Shown here one piece after another: positions 6,169 to 11,502 of a stretch of DNA of 13,821 nucleotides. This DNA comes from Castellaniella sp041675725 (GTDB lineage Bacteria; Pseudomonadota; Gammaproteobacteria; Burkholderiales; Burkholderiaceae_B): positions 1-13,821 of the forward strand of contig NZ_JBAYTI010000065.1 in assembly GCF_041675725.1 (NCBI RefSeq), read 5' to 3'. Positions within the stretch are counted from its first letter, which is position 1. Each line of letters begins with the position of its first letter. The position numbers were made by a program, and so were the translations under genes. The notes under the pieces were generated by a model. The model worked only from the letters and a program-made list of their open reading frames with translations, did not search any database and was not told the origin of the DNA.

Positions 6169-6878
6169 GCGGCCGCCTCGCTGGCGTCGGCCGGCCAGCG
6201 GCTACCGAGCGAGACGCTGAGTTCGGCGGCACGCCGCACGAGCACCGGGATGATTTCTTCTATCTTGCTTTCATCGAACCGGTATCGTGGCCCCGAGACC
6301 GAGATGACCCCCGCGAGCTCTTGGCCGATCGAGAAGACCGGTGCGGCCACGGCGCCGACTTCGGGGTCGCGTTCGCCCAGCGAGATTTCGTACAGCCTGC
6401 GTCGGATGGTGTCGTACTTGGCACCCGTGGCACCGCTGAAGGCCATGATGACGTGCCCGGATGCGCCCACCTGCAGGGGCAGCGCATCGCCTTCGTGGAC
6501 TGAATCGCGCACGGAACGGGGCGCATCCACCCGGTGCAGACAGACTCGGGTGTCTTTTTCGCGGATGAAAAACGAGGCGCCTTCCTGGAGATCGGCGGCC
6601 AGCTTGCGCAGGACCGGCACGATGAGGTCGGCGCTGCGAAAATATTTTTGATAGAGCGAGCCGAGATACAGCAGCTTGGGGCCGAGCCGGTAGGCGCCGT
6701 CTTCTTGGCGACGCAGGTAGCCGAACTTTTCCAGCGATTCTGTCAGGCGAAGCGTCGTGCTCTTGTAGAAGCCCGATCGCTTGGAGATCTCGGTGAGGGT
6801 GAGACTGCCTTCGCCGTTCATGAAGACATCCAGTATGGTGAGTGCGCGATCGACCGCGGCAACGCCTTCTCTGCTCAT
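6165..6878 (-). CDS. IclR-family transcriptional regulator
   Basis: The 237-aa protein has the usual IclR length and layout. A winged helix-turn-helix spans about residues 5-68 (AAVDRALTILDVF, LTLTEISKRSGFYKSTTLRLTESL, YRLGPKLLYLGS). A GAF-like effector domain follows from about 80 to 230, including GASGHVIMAF and the conserved PVFSIGQELAGVISVSGP. Such proteins often sense aromatic or hydroaromatic acids, as PcaR, PobR and PcaU do. I chose ATG 6876-6878 because GGAG stands 6 bp upstream and homology starts there. An in-frame ATG at 6969-6971 adds 31 residues without family character and abuts the transporter stop. It is cotranscribed with the VOC and TIM-barrel genes, with its stop overlapping the VOC start. 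Target sites are not certain; the inverted repeat in the aldehyde dehydrogenase promoter is a candidate. Confidence 0.9.
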   Translation of the reverse strand: MSREGVAAVDRALTILDVFMNGEGSLTLTEISKRSGFYKSTTLRLTESLEKFGYLRRQEDGAYRLGPKLLYLGSLYQKYFRSADLIVPVLRKLAADLQEGASFFIREKDTRVCLHRVDAPRSVRDSVHEGDALPLQVGASGHVIMAFSGATGAKYDTIRRRLYEISLGERDPEVGAVAAPVFSIGQELAGVISVSGPRYRFDESKIEEIIPVLVRRAAELSVSLGSRWPADASEAAA

Positions 6879-6917
6879 GTGGACTCCGTCGTGCGGGATG
6901 CAGGTTGCGAAGATGTC

Positions 6918-6946
6918 ATTGTAACCGAATCCTGTTCTATTTTTAA
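6918..6946 (-). promoter_or_regulatory. Weak candidate promoter for the iclR unit
   Basis: On the minus strand a TACAAT hexamer lies about 17 bp after a poor -35 box (TTAAAA), about 40 bp before the iclR ATG. The 96-bp gap after the transporter gene has no clear terminator, so read-through from the TRAP operon is equally possible. Confidence 0.25.
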
Positions 6947-6974
6947 GGTCTGCCTGGCGCACCTCGGACACATC

Positions 6975-8276
6975 TTAGCCCGCGTAGCCGAATACGCGCG
7001 GCAGCCACAGGACCAGATCCGAGCTGAAAGTCATCAGGGCCAGCGTCAGCACCGCGCAGAACAGGAACGGCAGGATGTCGCGCACCAGGGCACGCAGCGG
7101 CACCTGCGCGATGCGCGTCATGATGAAGAGCAGCAGGCCGTAGGGCGGTGTGACCAGCCCCAGCATGATGTTGACCACGCAGATGACGCCGAAGTGCACC
7201 GAGTCGATGCCCAGTGCCGCGGCCGTCGGGAGAAAGACCGGCAGGATGACGAGGATGATCGTCGTCCCTTCGAGCAGGCAGCCCAGCAGCAGCAGGATCC
7301 CGTTGACCAGCAGCAGGAAGCTGATGGGCGAGAGATCCCAGCCCAACAGGAGTGCCTTGATGGTTTGCGGGATGTTCTCGACCGTGACCACATAATTGAA
7401 GACCAGGGCACCGGCGATCAGCATCCCGATCGACGCGCTGGTGCGGGCGCTGGCGAGCATGGAACGGTAGAACTCGGCCCAACTGACGCTGCGGTACAGC
7501 AGCGTCGCGATGAGCAGGGCATAGGCGGCCGCGACTGCCGCAGCTTCGGTGGGCGTGGTGATACCCGAATAGATACCGCCCAGCAGAACCACCGGCATCA
7601 TCAGAACGGGGAAGGCGCGCCGGGTGATGCCCGGCAGCGCGCGCAGCGGCGTGGGGGGTTCCACCGGATAGTTCCGCCGGCGGGACTGGAAACTGATCAG
7701 GATCATCATGAGCAATGCCATGAGCAGGCCGGGTACGACACCGGCCAGGAACAGATAGCCGATGGATGCGTCGGATACCAGCGCGTAGATGATCATGGGG
7801 ATCGACGGCGGAATGATGGGTCCCAGCACGGCCGTGGCCGCCGTGACCGCAGCGGCGTAGCTGGTGGGATATTTGTTGTCGGTGGTCATCATGCTGATCA
7901 TGACCTTGCCGGGGCCAGCCGCGTCGGCGATGGCCGAGCCGGACATGCCGGCGAAGATCACGCTCTGCACCACGTTGACCTGCGCCAGGCCGCCATGGAA
8001 CCGGCCGACGAAGGCATTGCAGAACACCACCAGCCGTTGGGTCATGGAGCCGATGTTCATCAACTCGGCGGCCAGGATGAACAGCGGCACCGCCAGGATG
8101 ATGTAGTTGGAGAACATGCCGTTGAGGAACTGCTCGGCCGCGGTGCCCATATCCAGGCCCGCCATCCACAGATAGAAGATCGTGCCGGCGATCATCGCGT
8201 GACCCACGGGCAGGCCCAGGAAGGCGAGCCCGGTGATGGCGCACAGGGTCAGGGAGAAGGGGCTGGCCAGGTTCAT
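6975..8276 (-). CDS. TRAP transporter large permease subunit (DctM type)
   Basis: The 433-aa, strongly hydrophobic protein is the large membrane subunit of a tripartite ATP-independent periplasmic transporter, which imports organic acids driven by a sodium gradient. Many membrane segments are visible. Family hallmarks include LGLPVGHAMI near the N-terminus, VPLFILAAELMN (about 63-74), FAGMSGSAIADAAGPG (about 106-121), GPIIPPSIPMIIYA (about 149-162), GITTPTEAAAVA, and NIMLGLVTPPYGLLLF near the C-terminus. The length fits the usual 425-435 aa. The ATG at 8274-8276 overlaps the small-permease stop (ATGA, 8273-8276), so translation is coupled and the two subunits are made in step. A longer open frame continues upstream but runs through the small-subunit gene and is not used. 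The substrate is not evident from this subunit. Confidence 0.95.
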   Translation of the reverse strand: MNLASPFSLTLCAITGLAFLGLPVGHAMIAGTIFYLWMAGLDMGTAAEQFLNGMFSNYIILAVPLFILAAELMNIGSMTQRLVVFCNAFVGRFHGGLAQVNVVQSVIFAGMSGSAIADAAGPGKVMISMMTTDNKYPTSYAAAVTAATAVLGPIIPPSIPMIIYALVSDASIGYLFLAGVVPGLLMALLMMILISFQSRRRNYPVEPPTPLRALPGITRRAFPVLMMPVVLLGGIYSGITTPTEAAAVAAAYALLIATLLYRSVSWAEFYRSMLASARTSASIGMLIAGALVFNYVVTVENIPQTIKALLLGWDLSPISFLLLVNGILLLLGCLLEGTTIILVILPVFLPTAAALGIDSVHFGVICVVNIMLGLVTPPYGLLLFIMTRIAQVPLRALVRDILPFLFCAVLTLALMTFSSDLVLWLPRVFGYAG

Positions 8277-8839
8277 GCGTCGTCGCCCGCTTGGTTGGGG
8301 TCGAAGGCTTCGGGTGCCTTGCCGTGCAGCACTTGCCAGCTGAGCCAAAGGTAGCGCACGAGGATGGCAATCACGAAGATGAGGTAGATCGAGTACAGCC
8401 AGTCGAAGCGAATGCCCAGATAGGCGCTTTTCTCGATCTTCATGAATGTCACGTAGTCGAATATGGCAGGAAACGAGGCGCCGTACAGGACGATGAGGGC
8501 CACTGCCGTGATGAGGAACATGCCGCAGCGCGTGCGCGGCCCGACCGAGGTCAGGATGAGGTCGAAGCGCATTTCCTCGTTTTCGCGCACGACGAAGGCC
8601 GCGCCCCACAGAACGATCCAGATCCACAGCACCGAGCTGAGCTCGTTGGTCCAGCCGCTGGGCCAATTCATGACGTAGCGGAAGAACACTTGCAGCAGAA
8701 AGGCCACGAACATCACCCCCAGCATGATCGCCAGGATGTTTTCGGCACGCCGGTACAGCCACCTGCCGATCTGCTGCAGTGCCGATCGGCGACCAGGGCT
8801 GGCGGGCGTGCCCGGACGCGCCTCGAGAGGGTCCTGCAT
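8273..8839 (-). CDS. TRAP transporter small permease subunit (DctQ type)
   Basis: The 188-aa protein has the four expected membrane segments at about residues 34-55, 68-84, 104-124 and 147-168. It shows the family signature QVFFRYVMNWPSGWTNELS (50-68), with the conserved Trp-x-x-Glu, then NEEMRFDLI (87-95) at the next membrane boundary. DctQ forms a membrane complex with DctM and receives the periplasmic binding protein. The ATG has an AGAGG Shine-Dalgarno 6 nt upstream. It follows the binding-protein gene after 88 bp and overlaps the large permease by 4 bp. The N-terminal 25 residues are polar and variable, as is usual for this subunit. Confidence 0.93.
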   Translation of the reverse strand: MQDPLEARPGTPASPGRRSALQQIGRWLYRRAENILAIMLGVMFVAFLLQVFFRYVMNWPSGWTNELSSVLWIWIVLWGAAFVVRENEEMRFDLILTSVGPRTRCGMFLITAVALIVLYGASFPAIFDYVTFMKIEKSAYLGIRFDWLYSIYLIFVIAILVRYLWLSWQVLHGKAPEAFDPNQAGDDA

Positions 8840-8888
8840 GGTGGCCTCTTCTTACAGTAGGAAGGGGAGTACGTGGACCGGCGAAGGC

Positions 8889-8906
8889 GGGCGGCTCATT
8901 CCGCCC
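8889..8906 (-). terminator. Hairpin in the dctP-dctQ gap, possible attenuating or stabilising structure
   Basis: GGGCGG (8889-8894) and CCGCCC (8901-8906) form a 6-bp GC stem with a 6-nt loop, about 20 bp after the binding-protein stop. There is no T-run. Such intercistronic hairpins can raise the level of the upstream binding-protein mRNA over the permease genes. Confidence 0.3.
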
Positions 8907-8927
8907 CCACCGGCCACCGAAGACGCG

Positions 8928-9914
8928 TCAGAGGGCGTTGATCTTGTCGACCAGGCCCTCGGGCCAGTTTTTGGCCAGGTCGGACTCGAGGTATTTTTGC
9001 TGGACGTGCTTGCGGAATGCTTCCACGTCGGGCGTATAGACCTTCAGGCCCTTGCTCTTGAAGAGTTCGGCCAGTTCCTGCTCGCGTTCCATGTGCTTGG
9101 CGGTGGAATACTCGATGGCCTTGTCGGCCGCCGCCTGCATCCGCTCTTGTTGCTCGGGTGTCATCGAGTTCCAGAGCTTCGCGGAGATGGCCCATAGGTC
9201 GAAGGCGATCAGGTGCGAGGTGAGCACGATCTGGTCCATGACTTCGTAGAATTTCATGGTCTCGACGTTGGGCAGCGGGTTGTCTTGTGCGTCGATCGTG
9301 CCCGTCTGCAGGCCCGTGTAGACTTCGGCGAAGGCCATGGGCGTGGGGTTGGCCCCCATGGCCGAACCCAGGAACTGCCAGGCCTCGCCCGGGGGCATGC
9401 GCATCTTGACCCCGGCCAGGTCCGCCGGCACTTCGATGTGCTTGTCGGGCTTCATGCCGACTTGGCGCACGCCGTAGTAGGTGGGCCCCAGGATCTTGAT
9501 GCCGGCTTTCTCTTCGGCCAGTTTCAGCAATTCTGCGCTGGCGTCGCTCTTGAAGAATTTTTGCACGTGCTGCGGATCGCGGAACAGGTAGCCGGAGGTC
9601 ACGATCGACCATTCGGGCACTTGCTTGGAGACGTCTTGGGGGGCGATGTTGCCCATCTCGAGGTTGCCCCGCTGCACGGCGACGAGCTCGGTACCCTGCT
9701 TGAACAGGTTGCCGCCATAGAAGCCCTCGAACTCGAAGTCGTCCTTGATGCCGTCGGCGAATATGCGGGCCAGGTCGGCCCGGATGTCCTGTTCGGTGAA
9801 GACCGCGGAAAACCGCAGTTTCGGTTTGTCTTGCGCCAGGGCGGGGAAGGCGAAGGACGCGGCCAGAAGCCCGCCCCCGACCAGTACCTGACGGCGCGTA
9901 ATGTTGGATTTCAT
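8928..9914 (-). CDS. TRAP transporter periplasmic substrate-binding protein (DctP type)
   Basis: The 328-aa protein captures the substrate in the periplasm and delivers it to the DctQM permease. The N-terminus has Arg7-Arg8 followed by the hydrophobic stretch VLVGGGLLAASFAF and a likely cleavage after ALA27, so export by Sec or the twin-arginine route is possible. The mature part shows DctP family features: GVRQVGMKP near 148, PADLAGVKMRMP with Arg172 at the position that usually binds the substrate carboxylate, and GTIDAQDNPLPN (205-216). A carboxylic acid is therefore the expected ligand. The ATG has a very strong Shine-Dalgarno, AAGGAGGAG, consistent with high expression of a binding protein. 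It is the first intact gene of the TRAP operon, whose promoter at 10190-10219 carries the TGTAC-N6-GTACA operator shared with the shikimate-type operon. Shikimate, quinate or a relative as ligand is inferred from this. Confidence 0.94.
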   Translation of the reverse strand: MKSNITRRQVLVGGGLLAASFAFPALAQDKPKLRFSAVFTEQDIRADLARIFADGIKDDFEFEGFYGGNLFKQGTELVAVQRGNLEMGNIAPQDVSKQVPEWSIVTSGYLFRDPQHVQKFFKSDASAELLKLAEEKAGIKILGPTYYGVRQVGMKPDKHIEVPADLAGVKMRMPPGEAWQFLGSAMGANPTPMAFAEVYTGLQTGTIDAQDNPLPNVETMKFYEVMDQIVLTSHLIAFDLWAISAKLWNSMTPEQQERMQAAADKAIEYSTAKHMEREQELAELFKSKGLKVYTPDVEAFRKHVQQKYLESDLAKNWPEGLVDKINAL

Positions 9915-9950
9915 GGTTTCTCCTCCTTGTGTGTGCCCTTGTCTGAGCGG

Positions 9951-10148
9951 TCAGAGTGCGTTGATTCTTTCGAGCATGCCCTTGGGCCAGTCTTTGGACA
10001 GACTGGATTCGAGGTATTTCTGGTTGGCGCAGGCCTGAAACGCAGGCAGATCAAAGGCGGCATCGGCAGCCGCCTGCATGGCTTGCGCGGCCTTTCATGG
10101 CGTTGCACCGGGCTTGATGGGGGCTGTAGAGAGCCTGGGATGCAGCAT
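9951..10148 (-). pseudogene. Decayed remnant of a second DctP-type binding-protein gene
   Basis: The frame ending at TGA 9951-9953 encodes NQKYLESSLSKDWPKGM and ends in ERINAL. This closely parallels the last 35 residues of the intact neighbour (QQKYLESDLAKNWPEGL, ending in DKINAL). Upstream, MQAAADAA matches MQAAADKA of the neighbour, but about 30 residues between the two blocks are deleted. The frame is broken by TGA 10095-10097. An ATG at 10146-10148 in the same frame, with GGAG upstream, would give only 17 codons. Most of the gene, including the signal peptide and ligand-binding core, is gone. It lies in the leader between the TRAP promoter and the intact copy. A duplicated binding-protein gene, or a recombination between tandem copies, most likely left this scar. 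The short start peptide could still act as a leader peptide, but nothing shows that. Confidence 0.8.
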
Positions 10149-10165
10149 GACTTTTGCTCCATTTA

Positions 10166-10181
10166 TGTACCAACTCGTACA
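10166..10181. promoter_or_regulatory. Palindromic operator TGTACCAACTCGTACA, probable TetR site
   Basis: TGTAC and GTACA form inverted arms around CAACTC, extendable by one A-T pair on each side. The site begins 8 bp downstream of the TRAP -10 box. Its length (16 bp), arms and placement copy those of the site at 2737-2752. A further half-like CGTACT lies at 10187-10192, overlapping the -10 box. Confidence 0.72.
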
Positions 10182-10189
10182 TGAAACGT

Positions 10190-10219
10190 ACTATAAAAGT
10201 TGGAACACGGTAACGTCAA
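10190..10219 (-). promoter_or_regulatory. Sigma-70 promoter for the TRAP operon
   Basis: On the minus strand TTGACG (10214-10219), an 18-bp spacer and TATAGT (10190-10195) form a strong promoter, identical in both boxes and in spacing to that at 2760-2789. The spacer sequences differ, so this is not a simple copied block. The leader to the intact dctP start is about 270 nt and contains the pseudogene remnant. Confidence 0.7.
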
Positions 10220-10258
10220 ATAGAATTCCGTAGGGAGTTTCCCCGAATCTGCAGGCGC

Positions 10259-10287
10259 TTGCACGTGCTGCTTTGCGCGTGTTAACA
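10259..10287 (+). promoter_or_regulatory. Promoter for the str operon (rpsL-rpsG-fusA-tuf)
   Basis: TTGCAC (10259-10264) followed by 17 bp and TTAACA (10282-10287), or 18 bp to TAACAT, is a good sigma-70 match. Its -35 box is 39 bp from that of the divergent TRAP promoter. The leader to the rpsL ATG is about 170 nt. Confidence 0.55.
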
Positions 10288-10312
10288 TGCCATGCTTAGT
10301 TGAATATTTATG

Positions 10313-10335
10313 GGTGATTGGTGCAGCCAATCACC
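10313..10335 (+). promoter_or_regulatory. First hairpin in the rpsL leader
   Basis: GGTGATTGG (10313-10321) and CCAATCACC (10327-10335) form a perfect 9-bp stem with the loop TGCAG. It has no following T-run, so it is not a typical terminator. It lies near the 5' end of the predicted transcript and may affect stability or early elongation. Confidence 0.5.
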
Positions 10336-10345
10336 TTGTTGACGG

Positions 10346-10364
10346 TGGGGCGGTGGCCGCCCCA
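10346..10364 (+). promoter_or_regulatory. Second hairpin in the rpsL leader
   Basis: TGGGGCGG (10346-10353) and CCGCCCCA (10357-10364) form an 8-bp GC-rich stem with a 3-nt loop, 10 nt after the first hairpin. The following sequence contains CTCTTT (10377-10382) but no true T-run at the stem. Attenuation is possible but unproven. Confidence 0.45.
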
Positions 10365-10463
10365 GTGCAAGGCCCGCTCTTTACGTCGTTTGCGTCAGGC
10401 GGTTTTTGCGCATACCGCTTGAAAACACGACACCGTACGCAAGTACAAAGGAAACAGCAGGCC

Positions 10464-10838
10464 ATGCCTACCATTGCCCAATTGCTGCGCAAGCCGCGCG
10501 AGGTCAGCCGCGAAAGCAGCAAGAGCCCCGCGCTGGAAAACTGCCCGCAGCGCCGCGGCGTGTGCACCCGCGTGTACACCACGACCCCCAAGAAGCCCAA
10601 CTCAGCCCTGCGCAAGGTCGCCAAGGTCCGTCTTACCAACGGCTACGAGGTCATCTCGTACATTGGCGGCGAAGGCCACAACCTGCAAGAGCACTCGGTC
10701 GTGCTCGTGCGTGGCGGCCGCGTCAAGGATCTCCCGGGTGTGCGCTACCACATCGTGCGCGGCGCGCTCGACCTGCAAGGCGTCAAAGATCGCAAGCAGG
10801 CGCGCTCCAAATACGGTGCCAAGCGGCCCAAGAAGTAA
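10464..10838 (+). CDS. rpsL: 30S ribosomal protein S12
   Basis: This 124-aa protein is S12 of the small ribosomal subunit, which sits at the decoding centre and helps control tRNA selection accuracy. The conserved blocks RGVCTRVYTTTPKKPNSALRK and GGEGHNLQEHSV are intact, as are GGRVKDLPGVRYH and the C-terminal RSKYGAKRPKK. Lys43, Lys44 and Lys88, where streptomycin-resistance changes usually fall, are wild type. The ATG was set by the family N-terminus (MPTIAQLLRKPR); AAAGGA stands about 10 nt upstream. It is the first gene of the str operon, followed by rpsG after 148 bp. Confidence 0.99.
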   Translation: MPTIAQLLRKPREVSRESSKSPALENCPQRRGVCTRVYTTTPKKPNSALRKVAKVRLTNGYEVISYIGGEGHNLQEHSVVLVRGGRVKDLPGVRYHIVRGALDLQGVKDRKQARSKYGAKRPKK

Positions 10839-10943
10839 CCCCCATTCGTTTCAACAGCGGGTACATCGGCCTGGCGCCGGGTGCCCGGGTGCAGCCGCCA
10901 CTTCGGTCGCGGCAGGTAAGTGGCTCTCCTGATGGAAGCCGTG

Positions 10944-10958
10944 GCCGCCATGGGCGGC
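10944..10958 (+). promoter_or_regulatory. Hairpin in the rpsL-rpsG gap
   Basis: GCCGCC (10944-10949) and GGCGGC (10953-10958) form a short stem about 30 nt before the rpsG start. In Escherichia coli, protein S7 binds the rpsL-rpsG intercistronic RNA to repress translation. The 148-bp gap here could hold an equivalent structure, but no detailed match can be shown by eye. Confidence 0.3.
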
Positions 10959-10986
10959 TCAACTGAATCGTCACAAGGAAATCATC

Positions 10987-11457
10987 ATGCCCCGTCGTCG
11001 CGAAGTCCCGAAACGCGAAATCCTCCCGGATCCCAAATATGGCAGCGTCGAGCTCGCCAAATTCATGAACGTCGTCATGCTCTCCGGCAAGAAAGCCGTG
11101 GCAGAGCGCATCGTATATGGCGCCCTGGCGCAGATCGAAACCAAGACGGGCAAAGAGCCCATCGAGGTCTTCAACAACGCCATCAACAACATCAAGCCGG
11201 TGGTCGAGGTCAAGAGCCGGCGGGTCGGCGGGGCCAACTACCAGGTCCCGGTCGAGGTGCGCCCCGTGCGTCGCCTGGCGCTGGCCATGCGCTGGCTGCG
11301 TGAAGCCGCCAAGAAACGCGGCGAGAAATCCATGGATCAGCGCCTCGCCGGCGAACTCATGGATGCCGCCGAAGGCCGCGGCGGCGCCATGAAGAAACGC
11401 GAAGACACTCACAAGATGGCCGAGGCCAACAAAGCCTTCAGCCACTTCCGCTGGTAA
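10987..11457 (+). CDS. rpsG: 30S ribosomal protein S7
   Basis: S7 (156 aa) binds the 3' major domain of 16S rRNA and starts assembly of the small-subunit head. The typical N-terminus MPRRREVPKREILPDPKYGS is present, as are the core KPVVEVKSRRVGGANYQVPVEV (about residues 75-95) and the C-terminal KREDTHKMAEANKAFSHFRW. The length matches the bacterial form. The ATG has AAGGAA 7 nt upstream. fusA begins 45 bp after its stop, so the genes share one transcript. Confidence 0.99.
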   Translation: MPRRREVPKREILPDPKYGSVELAKFMNVVMLSGKKAVAERIVYGALAQIETKTGKEPIEVFNNAINNIKPVVEVKSRRVGGANYQVPVEVRPVRRLALAMRWLREAAKKRGEKSMDQRLAGELMDAAEGRGGAMKKREDTHKMAEANKAFSHFRW

Positions 11458-11502
11458 GCCCGCAGGCACGCCAGTCGGTCATCACCCAGGAATCTCATCA
11501 CC

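Larger units (their letters stand above)
10149..10463. other. Gene-free divergent control region between the TRAP and str operons
   Basis: These 315 bases hold, from left to right, the TRAP operator and promoter (minus strand), a 40-bp gap, the str promoter (plus strand) and a roughly 170-nt leader with two hairpins before rpsL. No protein-coding sequence in it looks real. A frame open from 10287 into rpsL has no homologous character before the rpsL ATG. Confidence 0.7.

Noticed and set aside
4409..6232. One continuous 607-codon minus-strand frame over the VOC and TIM-barrel genes, suggesting a fused protein
   Set aside because: Only the part after 5278 has homologous character. The 5' part is an out-of-frame shadow of the VOC gene, which is intact in its own frame.
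6879..6971. Longer IclR start at the ATG at 6969-6971
   Set aside because: The extra 31 residues have no family character, and the ATG at 6878 has a clear GGAG in front.
6534..8354. A 606-codon plus-strand open frame rich in Gln, His, Asp and Arg
   Set aside because: It lies opposite the IclR and TRAP permease genes. Its composition is that of the complement of a GC-rich gene, and it has no recognisable domain.
9911..10162. An 83-codon minus-strand frame over the dctP remnant
   Set aside because: It is in a different frame from the recognisable DctP residues and reads as Arg/Pro/Ser-rich shadow sequence.
10287..10463. In-frame upstream extension of rpsL
   Set aside because: S12 starts with MPTIAQLLRK at 10464. 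The extension covers the leader hairpins and is not homologous to anything.
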